DNA from: an uncultured Bacteroidales bacterium
GTDB taxonomy: Bacteria > Bacteroidota > Bacteroidia > Bacteroidales > UBA932
DNA: 53,015 bases
Direction of reading: 5' to 3'
Assembly (NCBI GenBank): GCA_946410455.1
Contig: CAMKAJ010000014.1
Span: 1-53,015 of the forward strand
The position numbers were made by a program, and so were the translations under genes. This document shows positions 1 to 8,802 of the stretch, piece by piece; positions within the stretch are counted from its first letter, which is position 1, and every line of letters begins with the position of its first letter. A model generated the notes under the pieces. The model saw nothing but the letters and a program-made list of their open reading frames with translations. It had not been told where the DNA came from and did no database searches.

Positions 1-114
1 GGCTTAGCTGGCGCCTAACTCGCTGCCCCATATGTAGTTATGGCTTTTGCCTGCAAGAAAAAACGTGCAGGCAGATTGCATAAGTAGCTGTAGGAAAGGC
101 AATTGCGCGCCAGG
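1..114. other. Left-edge stretch with no assigned gene
   Basis: No complete coding region is visible between the window edge and the end of the first gene. Two perfect short inverted repeats occur: GCCTGCA at 49-55 with its complement at 66-72 around an A-rich loop, and GCCAGG at 109-114 with its complement at 120-125. The second spans the stop codon of the minus-strand gene. Neither is followed by a T-run on either strand, so I do not call a terminator. The first 18 bases could be the tail of a plus-strand gene ending in TAA at 16-18, but this cannot be judged without the upstream sequence. Confidence 0.3.
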
Positions 115-1380
115 CTATTCCTGGCAGAGCGAGGTGGCGGCGAGGTGGGCGGTAGACCAGGCGGCCTGGAGATTAAAGCCGCCGGTGATGGCATCTATGT
201 CGAGAACTTCTCCGGCTAGATAGAGACCGGGAATGATGCGGCAAGCCATTGTGGAAGGATCTACTTCTGAGAGAGCAACGCCGCCGCATGTTACGAATTC
301 CTCCTTGAAACGGGCCCTACCTATTATACTATATATATCAGAACACAATACTCCAGCCAAACGGGCCATCCCTTTACTACCTATCTCGGCCCAGCGGCAA
401 TCTTCCCGAAGGGCAGCACGCCGCAGCAAGTGCCGCCATAGTCTTTCAGTTAAGGCGGAAGGATGAATGGAGCTAAGCTGCTTCTGGGGATTGGCCTTAG
501 CAAGATTGCTAAGCTCAGAAAGAGTTGACCTCTCGTTACTCGCTAACCAATTAATAATTAACTCGCAACGATATTGATTCCCGGCCAGCCACCGTGCACC
601 GTAAGAAGACAGCTTAAGCGTTGCCGGACCGCTCACGCCCCAGTCTGTTAGCAAAAGAGTACCTGAAGATTTAAATTTTGTTCCGGCCAGACTCAAGTTA
701 ACACTCTCTACAACGGTCCCCATAAGTTCCCGTAAGGCGGCATCGTCTATCTTGAAAGTAAATAGCGAGGGGACAGAGGCTTCTGTCTTAAGTCTGCATG
801 GTTCCAGGATACGGGCGCTTGCCCCTCCGCTGCAAACCACAACGCTATCTGCCTGCACAGAGCTTCCGTCGCGAAAACGAATAGTAAGATCTGGCTCCAG
901 TGCAGATACTTTGGCACCGCACCGCACATCAACTCCGCTCTGCCTCATCAGGCGCTCAAGCAGATGAACTATCTGCATCGCATCCTGGCTGGCAGGAAAT
1001 ACGCATTGGTCTGGCTGAACTACGAGCCTGACTCCCTCCTTCTCAAACCATGAACAGCAGTCGTTCTGGTCGAAGTGCGACAGCACTTTCTTCATAAAGC
1101 GAGCCCCGCGAGGATAAACAAGCGACAGGTCGCCGGCCCTGTAGGCGGGCACAAACATATTCTCAACATAAGGCACGGTGGATGTCCGCTCATCGCCCCC
1201 GGTGACGCAGGCAAAACTGTTGGAAAGGTTGCAGCGGCCACCTCCTGTAACTGCCAGCTTGGCCATCGGCTTGGCTGCTGCCTCATAAACAGTAACATTA
1301 TAGTCTGGCCGCATCTGCTTTATCAGCACGGCGCAAAAGCACCCTGCAGCTCCTCCTCCTATAATTGCCACTTTCTTCAC
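115..1380 (-). CDS. NAD(P)/FAD-dependent oxidoreductase, HI0933/YhiN (BaiN/RdsA) family
   Basis: Predicted cytoplasmic flavoprotein of 421 residues, the usual family length. The N-terminus has the Rossmann dinucleotide motif GGGAAG at residues 8-13, followed by the family signature VTGGGRCNLSN near residue 45. The C-terminus has the second FAD-contact motif, GLYLAGEVLDIDAITGGFNLQAA, which also fits the family. Substrates of this family are poorly defined; some members are linked to flavin-dependent reduction. The start is GTG at 1378-1380, chosen because the Rossmann strand begins at once (MKKVAIIGGG). A TATATTTG promoter box ends only four bases upstream, so the mRNA may be leaderless. It is divergent from glmS and not obviously in an operon. 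Confidence 0.85.
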   Translation of the reverse strand: MKKVAIIGGGAAGCFCAVLIKQMRPDYNVTVYEAAAKPMAKLAVTGGGRCNLSNSFACVTGGDERTSTVPYVENMFVPAYRAGDLSLVYPRGARFMKKVLSHFDQNDCCSWFEKEGVRLVVQPDQCVFPASQDAMQIVHLLERLMRQSGVDVRCGAKVSALEPDLTIRFRDGSSVQADSVVVCSGGASARILEPCRLKTEASVPSLFTFKIDDAALRELMGTVVESVNLSLAGTKFKSSGTLLLTDWGVSGPATLKLSSYGARWLAGNQYRCELIINWLASNERSTLSELSNLAKANPQKQLSSIHPSALTERLWRHLLRRAALREDCRWAEIGSKGMARLAGVLCSDIYSIIGRARFKEEFVTCGGVALSEVDPSTMACRIIPGLYLAGEVLDIDAITGGFNLQAAWSTAHLAATSLCQE

Positions 1381-1384
1381 GCTG

Positions 1385-1392
1385 CAAATATA
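1385..1392 (-). promoter_or_regulatory. Promoter -7 box (TATATTTG) for the FAD oxidoreductase gene
   Basis: On the minus strand this reads TATATTTG, a full match to the Bacteroides -7 consensus TAnnTTTG. It lies four bases before the GTG start codon, which would put the transcription start at or next to the start codon. No good -33 TTTG is seen at the usual distance; only a TTGG about 16 bases upstream. Confidence 0.5.
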
Positions 1393-1418
1393 CTAAAGTA
1401 TTGTGAACCAATTTTGGC

Positions 1419-1449
1419 TTTGCATCATAGATTTTTTGAAGTATCTTTG
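1419..1449 (+). promoter_or_regulatory. glmS promoter (TTTG - 19 bp - TATCTTTG)
   Basis: TTTG at 1419-1422 and TATCTTTG at 1442-1449 are separated by 19 bases, matching the Bacteroides primary-sigma promoter (-33 and -7 elements). The expected start site lies about 15 bases before the glmS ATG at 1470, giving a short leader with no room for a riboswitch. Confidence 0.75.
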
Positions 1450-1469
1450 CGTACCAAAAATATAATCAA

Positions 1470-3320
1470 ATGTGTGGAATTGTAGCATATCTTGGCTATC
1501 GTGAAGCATATCCCATTCTTATAAAAGGGCTCCACAGGCTGGAGTACCGTGGATATGATTCAGCCGGAGTCGCTGTCTTGAATGACGAAGACAAACTTAA
1601 CATTTACAAAGCTGTAGGAAAAGTATCTAACCTTGAGCAGGAAGCCAGCGGGCACGATTGTTCGGGTTCAATTGGCATTGCCCATACGCGCTGGGCTACC
1701 CACGGAGCCCCTAACCAGGTGAATGCTCACCCGCATCTTTCGCAAAGCGGGAATATAACCATGGTGCACAACGGCATCATAGAGAATGCCTCGTCGCTGC
1801 GGGAGCAGCTCAAAGAAAAAGGTTTTAGCTTCAAGAGCGAGACAGATACAGAGGTTCTTCTTCAGCTGATAGAGTATACTCAGCAAAAGCACGGTGTAGA
1901 TCTGGCATCGGCAGTTCGCTCTGCACTCAAGAAAGTTATCGGCGCTTATGCAATAGCAGTAATCGACCGCAAGGAGCCCGGCACCATAGTTGCGGCCAGA
2001 AAGAGCAGCCCGCTAGCAATAGGTCTGGGCGAGAACAACTGCGAATTCTTCATCGCCAGCGACGCTTCTCCAATCGCAGGATATACAAATAAAGTAGTTT
2101 ATCTTAATGACGAGCAGATAGTTAGCTGCCGCAGGGGGGAGGAACTCCAGATTACCGATCTGAACGCTGGCAAGGTTGATGTGCAGGCCAAGGAGATTGA
2201 CCTTGATGTTACCATGCTGGATAAAGGAGGCTTCGCTCACTTTATGCAGAAAGAAATTTTCGACCAGCCTGCAGTCCTGAGAGATTGCATGCGCGGCCGT
2301 CTGCTTCCTGCACATAAGCGCATAGTGCTGAGCGCAGTTACCGAGCACCGCGAAGAGCTGATAAGCGCAAAGCGCTTTATCATGGTGAGTTGCGGAACTT
2401 CCTGGCATGCCGCCCTAATTGGCAAACAACTAATAGAAATGTTTTGCCGCATCCCGGTAGAGGTGGCATACGCTAGTGAGTTCCGTTACAGTGACCCTGT
2501 GGTGGGACCCGGCGATGTGGTCTTTGCCCTGTCGCAGAGCGGCGAGACAGCAGATACTCTGTCTGCTATACAGATGGCATCGGAGCGTGGCGCTATGGTG
2601 TTTGGAATCGTGAACGCTGTAGGAAGCAGTATAGCACGAGCCTCAGATACAGGTACTTACATTCATGTGGGGCCGGAAATCGGAGTAGCCAGCACCAAGG
2701 CCTTCACGGGACAGACGACCGTACTTACAATGCTCGCGCTTGCATTGGGCCGGGAGAAGGGCACCGTAGATGAGCAGACCTACGTTCACGCTCTGGAAGA
2801 ACTTGAAGCTATCCCCGACAAGATTGCGAAGATTCTGGCAAAAGACGATGAAATCAAGGCGCTGGCGGCAGAGTACGCAGACAAGAAGAACTTCCTTTAC
2901 CTGGGACGCGGAATGAATTACCCCGTAGCTCTGGAAGGTGCTCTTAAGCTCAAGGAAATCAGCTACATACATGCTGAGGGCTATCCTGCCGCAGAGATGA
3001 AGCACGGCCCTATAGCCCTTGTGGACGAGGATATGCCCGTGGTGTTCCTCGCTACTCACCATAGCCTGTATGAGAAGGTAATCAGCAACATGCAGGAAGT
3101 GGTGGCCCGCAAGGGAAAGGTGCTGGCAATTGTGAGTGAGGGAGATACTGTGGCGAGCAAGATTGCCCAGCATGTTATTGAAGTGCCGGAAACAGAGAAT
3201 TACCTCTGCCCGCTGGTGTCTGTGATTCCCCTCCAGCTTCTGGCATACCATATTGCAGTAGCAAAGGGCCTTGATGTGGATCAGCCCAGGAATCTGGCAA
3301 AGAGTGTAACCGTAGAGTAA
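1470..3320 (+). CDS. glmS: Glutamine--fructose-6-phosphate aminotransferase (isomerizing)
   Basis: Makes glucosamine-6-phosphate from fructose-6-phosphate and glutamine, the first step towards UDP-GlcNAc for peptidoglycan and lipopolysaccharide; cytoplasmic. The 616-residue protein has the whole family layout. The N-terminal glutaminase starts MCGIVAYLG with nucleophile Cys2, followed by HRLEYRGYDSAG and TRWATHG. Two SIS sugar-isomerase domains follow (MVSCGTSWHAA near residue 305 and LYLGRGMNYPVALEGALKLKE near residue 475). The C-terminus ends RNLAKSVTVE, as is typical. The ATG is fixed by the need for Cys at position 2. The next gene starts eight bases after the stop, so the two are probably co-transcribed. 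Confidence 0.98.
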   Translation: MCGIVAYLGYREAYPILIKGLHRLEYRGYDSAGVAVLNDEDKLNIYKAVGKVSNLEQEASGHDCSGSIGIAHTRWATHGAPNQVNAHPHLSQSGNITMVHNGIIENASSLREQLKEKGFSFKSETDTEVLLQLIEYTQQKHGVDLASAVRSALKKVIGAYAIAVIDRKEPGTIVAARKSSPLAIGLGENNCEFFIASDASPIAGYTNKVVYLNDEQIVSCRRGEELQITDLNAGKVDVQAKEIDLDVTMLDKGGFAHFMQKEIFDQPAVLRDCMRGRLLPAHKRIVLSAVTEHREELISAKRFIMVSCGTSWHAALIGKQLIEMFCRIPVEVAYASEFRYSDPVVGPGDVVFALSQSGETADTLSAIQMASERGAMVFGIVNAVGSSIARASDTGTYIHVGPEIGVASTKAFTGQTTVLTMLALALGREKGTVDEQTYVHALEELEAIPDKIAKILAKDDEIKALAAEYADKKNFLYLGRGMNYPVALEGALKLKEISYIHAEGYPAAEMKHGPIALVDEDMPVVFLATHHSLYEKVISNMQEVVARKGKVLAIVSEGDTVASKIAQHVIEVPETENYLCPLVSVIPLQLLAYHIAVAKGLDVDQPRNLAKSVTVE

Positions 3321-3328
3321 GTGTTATC

Positions 3329-5320
3329 ATGCAATACAGAAAGCTCAGTCAGAAAGAAATTGCAGCTCTCAAGCAGAATGGCTGCAGTGCTGTGGATTGG
3401 AACGACATAGAAGTAGCCGAAGGCTTTTCCACAGATTATATTCATCGCGCTGCATTTAGCGGAAACGTACGCCTGGGACGCTTCGAGAGTACTTTTTCTC
3501 TTCCCGGAGGCCTCCAGCGCCATGCCGGAATCTCCGATGCCACACTTCATAACGTGAGCGTGGCAGATAACTGCTGCATACGCTCTGTGCACGGATATAT
3601 AGCTAATTACGACATCGGCTCGGACACTATGATTGATGATGCCGGAATAATTGCGGTAGAGGGCGATAGTTGCTTCGGTAACGGAGTTAAGGTTTCTGTT
3701 CTCAACGAGACCGGCGGTCGCGAGGTCATTATCCACGACCGGATGTCTTCTCACGAGGCATACATGATTGCGCTGTACCGCCACAGGCCGGAGTTTATTA
3801 CCAAGATGAACGACATAATCTGCCGCTATGCAGACAGCTGCCGCTCGGCTCGCGGAAGCATAGGGCGCGGAGTGCGCATCTGCGGAGTTTCCAAGATTTC
3901 CGGCGTAAGAATAGGTGACGCATGCTCGATTGAGGGAGCTTTGCTTCTTACCAACGGCTCAATAAACAGTAGCGAAGACTCTCCTGTACGGATAGGACAA
4001 GGCGTTATCTGTGAAGACTTTATAATCTCCGAGGGGAGCGCCGTAGAGGACGGAGCCATGCTCACCCGATGCTTCGTTGGGCAGGCATGCCGCTTTGGCC
4101 ATGCGTACGCGGCTAGCGATTCGCTCTTCTTCTGCAACTGCCAGGGAGAGAATGGTGAGGCCTGTGCTGTCTTCGCCGGGCCTTACACCGTAACCCACCA
4201 CAAGAGCACCCTGCTTATTGCCGGAATGTTCTCCTTCATGAACGCAGGTTCCGGTTCCAACCAGAGCAACCACATGTACAAGCTCGGCCCCATCCATCAG
4301 GGGACCCTTGAGCGCGGAGCCAAGACGGCGTCGGATTCGTACATACTCTGGCCGGCCCGCGTGGGTGCGTTCTCCCTTGTTATGGGACGTCACGTAACTC
4401 ACTCAGACACAACAAATTTACCCTTCTCTTACCTGATAGAGAAAGGGGAGACCTCTTACCTTGCACCCGGTGTCAACTTGCGTAGCGTAGGAACTATCCG
4501 CGACGCCAGGAAGTGGCCCAAGCGCGACGGCCGCAAGGGCGCAGACCTCCACGACTTCGTGAACTACAACCTGCTGTCGCCGTTTACCATCCAAAAGATG
4601 ATACGCGGTTTGCAGACCCTGGAGAATTTAAGGTATGCCAGCGGTGAGCTTTCCGACGTGTACTCTTTCCACAGCGTAAAGATAACCAATACTTCGCTCC
4701 GCCGAGGCCTCGAGTTGTACCGCATCGCAATAGATAAGTTCATGGGTAACTCGCTGATATCCAGGCTGCAGGAACCGGATGGCAACTTCCCCCGCCTGAG
4801 TGAGGCGCAGCTGAGCGCACGCCTGCGCCCCGATACCCCTTCGGGCTCCGGAGAGTGGGTAGACATCAGCGGTCTCATAGCGCCGAAGAGTGAAATCGAA
4901 ACCCTCATGAACGGAATTGAGAGCGGCAGAGTTACGAGTCTGGAAGAAATTCGTGCCGCATTCAAGCAGATGGCCGATAATTACTACAGCTACGAATGGA
5001 CCTGGGTGTTCCAGCATATTCAGAAGCTCTACGGCATTAATCCCTCCAAGATGACCAAGGACGAGGCGGTAAAGCTCATCAATATCTGGCGCGACGCCGT
5101 GGTGAAGCTTGACAATATGGTTTACGAAGACGCCCGGAAGGAGTTTAACCTTGCATCCATGACCGGCTTCGGCGCCGACGGCAACAAGGCCCAGAAGGAG
5201 AGCGACTTTGAGCAGGTACGTGGCGACTTTGAGTCTAACCCCTTCGTGAATTCCGTGCTGGAGCATATCAAGGCCAAGACAGAACTTGGGCAGAAAGCTA
5301 TTGAGTCGCTCACGTCCTAA
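3329..5320 (+). CDS. DUF4954 family protein (hexapeptide-repeat beta-helix)
   Basis: A 663-residue protein that I recognise as the Bacteroidota DUF4954 family, often found near glmS or sugar-nucleotide genes. The region from about residue 50 to 400 is rich in short I/V-G-x-x repeats (for example IGRGVRICGVSKISGVRIGDACSIEGA) like left-handed parallel beta-helix acyl- or nucleotidyl-transferases. The C-terminal third is helical. There is no signal peptide, so it is probably cytoplasmic. The position right behind glmS, with an eight-base gap, suggests a role linked to amino-sugar metabolism, but this is inference. No catalytic residue is claimed. Confidence 0.8.
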   Translation: MQYRKLSQKEIAALKQNGCSAVDWNDIEVAEGFSTDYIHRAAFSGNVRLGRFESTFSLPGGLQRHAGISDATLHNVSVADNCCIRSVHGYIANYDIGSDTMIDDAGIIAVEGDSCFGNGVKVSVLNETGGREVIIHDRMSSHEAYMIALYRHRPEFITKMNDIICRYADSCRSARGSIGRGVRICGVSKISGVRIGDACSIEGALLLTNGSINSSEDSPVRIGQGVICEDFIISEGSAVEDGAMLTRCFVGQACRFGHAYAASDSLFFCNCQGENGEACAVFAGPYTVTHHKSTLLIAGMFSFMNAGSGSNQSNHMYKLGPIHQGTLERGAKTASDSYILWPARVGAFSLVMGRHVTHSDTTNLPFSYLIEKGETSYLAPGVNLRSVGTIRDARKWPKRDGRKGADLHDFVNYNLLSPFTIQKMIRGLQTLENLRYASGELSDVYSFHSVKITNTSLRRGLELYRIAIDKFMGNSLISRLQEPDGNFPRLSEAQLSARLRPDTPSGSGEWVDISGLIAPKSEIETLMNGIESGRVTSLEEIRAAFKQMADNYYSYEWTWVFQHIQKLYGINPSKMTKDEAVKLINIWRDAVVKLDNMVYEDARKEFNLASMTGFGADGNKAQKESDFEQVRGDFESNPFVNSVLEHIKAKTELGQKAIESLTS

Positions 5321-5371
5321 GAATCGTAAATTTTTTGTATATTCGCAAGATAACCACCAACTCTATTTAAT

Positions 5372-7588
5372 ATGGCACTTAAGGTAAAGAAAGACGGAAA
5401 ATACGAGTGGAGCTATTGTTCCCTCGGAGGCACGGTACGCGTCAACGTGCAGAGCGGCGAAGATATCGCACACCTGGGTGAGCTCGACCAGAAACTCTGG
5501 ACTGTGCTCAGTTGTCCTGTCAAAGGGCTCGAATTCGACGAATCGACCCTCAGTATGATAGATACCGACCACGACGGCAAGATTCGAGTCAAGGAGATTG
5601 TCGCCGCAGCCGAGTGGCTCACGTCTGTAATAAAAAACAAGGACCTTATTCTCAAGGGCGATTCCGTGCTGCCTCTGAATCAGATTAATGCAGAGAATCC
5701 TGCAGGCCTCAAACTGCTCAATTCTGCAAAGCAGATTCTTTCTAATCTTAAGTTGGACAAAGAAGAGATTTCTGTGGCCGACACTTCCGACAGCGTGGCA
5801 ATTTTTGCCGAGACCGGAGCCAACGGCGACGGTATCATTACCGAGGCCTCTGCTGCCGAGCAGGAGCTCAAGGATGTTATCAAGGATATTGTTGCCACCA
5901 TAGGTTCTGCAATGGACCGCAGCGGAGTGCCCGGTGTAAATACGGACCATATTGAGGCCTTCTACACGGCACTTGCCGATTATTCTGCATGGCAGGCGGC
6001 AGCAACAAAAGACATCTATCCCTTCGGAGACAATACCCAGGCCGCCCTCGATGCTTGCGAGGCCGTGAAAGCAAAGCTTGCAGATTATTTCATGCGCTGC
6101 AAGCTAATTGCTTTTACCGAGTCGGCCGCTCCTGCGGTAGACGTTTCTGCAGAGCGCATCGGACAGATTGCTGCAGAAGATCTTAGCGCACGCGAAGACG
6201 AGATATCTACCTATCCTATAGCCCGCCCTACTGCAGAGGGAATCGTGCTCTTTGATGCTGTGAACCCTGCGTGGAAACCCCGCATCGAGGCCGTACGCGC
6301 ACTCGTGGGCCTGCAAGACAGCAAGAGCATCAACGAGAGCGAGTGGAACGCAATTCTGGACAAATTCGCACCGTACATTGCCTGGAAGGCATCCAAGAAG
6401 GGCGAGGCCGTTGAACCTCTGGGGCTTGAGAGGGTGAACGCCCTTCTCAAGAGCGATGACAAGGCAGCTCTGCTTGCATTGGTAGATGCCGACAAGGCTC
6501 TGGAAGAAGAAGCCAACTCCATAGACGAGGTGAATAAGCTCACCCATCTCTATCGCGACTTCTACAAGTTGCTGAAGAACTATGTGATATTCAGCGATTT
6601 CTATTCGCCCAACATGGATGAGCCGGCAATATTCGAGGCGGGCCGTCTATTCATCGACCAGCGTTGCTGCAGGGTCTGTATCAAGATTGCCGACATGTCT
6701 GCACATGCTGATATGGCTGGATTGAGCGGAATGTTCCTGCTCTACTGCACCTGCACCTCCCGTACAACCGGGCAGACCATGGATATAGTGGCTGTGATGA
6801 CAGATGGCCACACCCGCAATCTGCGTCCCGGTCTTAACGGAGTGTTCTACGATCGCAACGGTCTTGACTGGGATGCCAAGGTTATCAAGGTCGTGGACAA
6901 CCCCATCAGCCTCAAGCAGGCATTCTGGGCTCCTTACGTGAAGCTCTGGAACTTCATTACCGGGCTGGTGCAGAAGTCGGCCGCAGAGAAGGATGCCAAG
7001 GCCGTTGAGAACCTGCAGACTGCCGCAACTTCTGCTCCCGCAGATGCTGCAGCCAAGAAGCAGCCCTTCGATATTGCAAAATACGCAGGCATTTTTGCTG
7101 CCGTAGGCATGGCTCTCGGCGTGATTGCCGCTGCACTTGCTGCGATAGTCTCCGGCCTGGCCAAGACTCCATGGTGGGGCATACTCATCATCATTGCCGG
7201 TATAATGCTGGTTATCTCCGGCCCTTCGTGCCTCATTGCCTGGTTTAAGCTGCGTCGCCGCAACCTTGGCCCGGTACTCAATGCAAACGGCTGGGCTATC
7301 AACTCAGGAGCAAAGGTCAATATTCCCTTCGGCCGTACGCTTACGAGCATTGCCAAGTATCCTAAGCTCAACCTGGACGATCCTTACAAGCCACGCACTC
7401 CGCTCTGGCGCAAGATACTCTGCTGGTTTATAACGCTTTGCGTCATTGCCTTCGGAGTGCTGTTCTTTACCGACAACCTGAAGTGCATCGGACTGCCTTT
7501 CCATAAAGACAAACCGGCCGAAGAGCTTGTAGAGGCAGCTGCCGAAGATGCTGCGCCTGCCGAGACGGTCGTAGAAGCTGCAGAATAA
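5372..7588 (+). CDS. EF-hand-containing protein with three C-terminal membrane segments
   Basis: A 738-residue protein of unknown function. Residues 64-75 form a textbook EF-hand calcium loop (D-x-D-x-D-G-x-I-x-x-x-E, reading DTDHDGKIRVKE). A second, degenerate loop (GANGDGIITE) lies near 149-158. The middle is helical and soluble. Three hydrophobic segments follow at about 573-596, 602-625 and 682-701, then an acidic Ala/Glu-rich tail. No signal peptide is seen, so the large N-terminal part probably faces the cytoplasm, which would make a calcium loop unusual. Its TAA stop shares one base with the ATG of the downstream glycosyltransferase (TAATG), indicating translational coupling. A weak promoter-like TATATTCG sits at 5338-5345. 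Confidence 0.75.
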   Translation: MALKVKKDGKYEWSYCSLGGTVRVNVQSGEDIAHLGELDQKLWTVLSCPVKGLEFDESTLSMIDTDHDGKIRVKEIVAAAEWLTSVIKNKDLILKGDSVLPLNQINAENPAGLKLLNSAKQILSNLKLDKEEISVADTSDSVAIFAETGANGDGIITEASAAEQELKDVIKDIVATIGSAMDRSGVPGVNTDHIEAFYTALADYSAWQAAATKDIYPFGDNTQAALDACEAVKAKLADYFMRCKLIAFTESAAPAVDVSAERIGQIAAEDLSAREDEISTYPIARPTAEGIVLFDAVNPAWKPRIEAVRALVGLQDSKSINESEWNAILDKFAPYIAWKASKKGEAVEPLGLERVNALLKSDDKAALLALVDADKALEEEANSIDEVNKLTHLYRDFYKLLKNYVIFSDFYSPNMDEPAIFEAGRLFIDQRCCRVCIKIADMSAHADMAGLSGMFLLYCTCTSRTTGQTMDIVAVMTDGHTRNLRPGLNGVFYDRNGLDWDAKVIKVVDNPISLKQAFWAPYVKLWNFITGLVQKSAAEKDAKAVENLQTAATSAPADAAAKKQPFDIAKYAGIFAAVGMALGVIAAALAAIVSGLAKTPWWGILIIIAGIMLVISGPSCLIAWFKLRRRNLGPVLNANGWAINSGAKVNIPFGRTLTSIAKYPKLNLDDPYKPRTPLWRKILCWFITLCVIAFGVLFFTDNLKCIGLPFHKDKPAEELVEAAAEDAAPAETVVEAAE

Positions 7589-8802
7589 TGGAGATTCTTG
7601 AGAAAATTGATAAGTATATACCAGGCCTGGAGTCAGCCAATGTGGGCCTGTTCTGCGACGCCTTCCCTCCTGTGATGGACGGCGTTGCGGTGTGCATGGA
7701 GAACTATGCATACTGGATGCAGAAAATGGCCGGGGGAGTGAAGGTGGTTACTCCCAATGTGCCCGGGGCCGACTATAGCAAACTGGATTATCAGGTGCTG
7801 GATTATTTCAGCGTGCCTGTGCCCAAGCGCCATCCTTACGTTACCGGAATAGCTGGGATAGACCCGGTATTCTTGGCCCGTATTGCCAAGATGCGCTTTA
7901 AGATAGTTCATGCTCATTGCCCGTTTGCAAGCGGCATGGCTGCGCAGCGTATCGCCAAGCTTCAGGGGATTCCCTGCGTGGCTACATTCCATTCCAAGTA
8001 TCGCGACGATTTCGGGCGCGTGCTGCCCAAGGTCATAGTGGATGGGATAATCAAGTATATTATTGATTTCTATGAGAATGCAGACCTTGTGTGGGTGCCT
8101 CAGGAATCGGTGATAGACGTGATTCGGGAGTATGGCTACAAGGGGCATGTAGAGGTGATGGACAATGGCTCCGACCTGGTTGCCGATTATCCCGAGAAGT
8201 ACTTTGTAGATGCGCGTAACGCTCTCGGAATCAAGCCGGAAGAGTTTGTGCTCCTGTTTGTTGGGCAGCATATCTGGGAGAAGAATCCACGTCTTATCAT
8301 AGAGGCGCTGTCCCGCATGGGAGATGTGCCGTTCCGTATGTATTTTGTGGGCACGGGCTATGCGGCTGAGGAGATGAAGGCTCTGGTGAGCGAGAAGGGG
8401 CTGGACGAGAAAGTGACCTTTGTGGGCAACATTACTGAAAGGGAGCGTCTTACTAAGTATTACGCCGCAGCAGACCTCTTCCTTTTCCCCTCGCTTTACG
8501 ACAATGCTCCGCTTGTAGTGCGCGAAGCTGCCGCCCTGCATACTCCTGCAGTTATGGCGGAGGGTTCTACGGCCGCTACTATATTGAAAGATGGCGAGAA
8601 CGGTTTTCTTGTGCAGAACGACCCTGCCGTTATGGAGGCCAAGCTCCGCGAGCTTATTGCAGATCCTGAGCGTGTTCACCGCGTGGGTGTACAGGCGTCG
8701 CACAGCATCGTTCGCTCGTGGGAGGACTGTGTGGGAGAGGTGCTGGACCGCTATAATGTTTTGCTTAAGATTCGCAATTTGCCTACAATCGACAGAATAT
8801 GA
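7588..8802 (+). CDS. Glycosyltransferase family 4 (GT-B fold)
   Basis: A 404-residue GT-B enzyme that transfers a sugar from an activated donor with retention; cytoplasmic or at the inner face of the membrane. The N-terminal half has NVGLFCDAFPPVMDGVA and FHSKYRDDF, as in enzymes related to 1,2-diacylglycerol glucosyltransferase. The C-terminal half has LLFVGQHIWEKNPRLIIEA, VGTGYAAEEM and the donor-binding region FLFPSLYDNAPLVVREAAA. The Glu of the usual E-x7-E motif is replaced at the first position here (LYDNAPLVVREAA). Acceptor unknown; a membrane glycolipid is a fair guess. It overlaps the upstream gene by one base and the downstream gene by four. Confidence 0.88.
   Translation: MEILEKIDKYIPGLESANVGLFCDAFPPVMDGVAVCMENYAYWMQKMAGGVKVVTPNVPGADYSKLDYQVLDYFSVPVPKRHPYVTGIAGIDPVFLARIAKMRFKIVHAHCPFASGMAAQRIAKLQGIPCVATFHSKYRDDFGRVLPKVIVDGIIKYIIDFYENADLVWVPQESVIDVIREYGYKGHVEVMDNGSDLVADYPEKYFVDARNALGIKPEEFVLLFVGQHIWEKNPRLIIEALSRMGDVPFRMYFVGTGYAAEEMKALVSEKGLDEKVTFVGNITERERLTKYYAAADLFLFPSLYDNAPLVVREAAALHTPAVMAEGSTAATILKDGENGFLVQNDPAVMEAKLRELIADPERVHRVGVQASHSIVRSWEDCVGEVLDRYNVLLKIRNLPTIDRI

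Noticed and set aside
1..114. Possible tmRNA or other structured RNA fragment at the left edge
   Set aside because: A short frame ending GLAGA-stop and two small hairpins recalled a tmRNA tag, but the conserved tRNA-like 3' end with a T-loop and CCA is absent.
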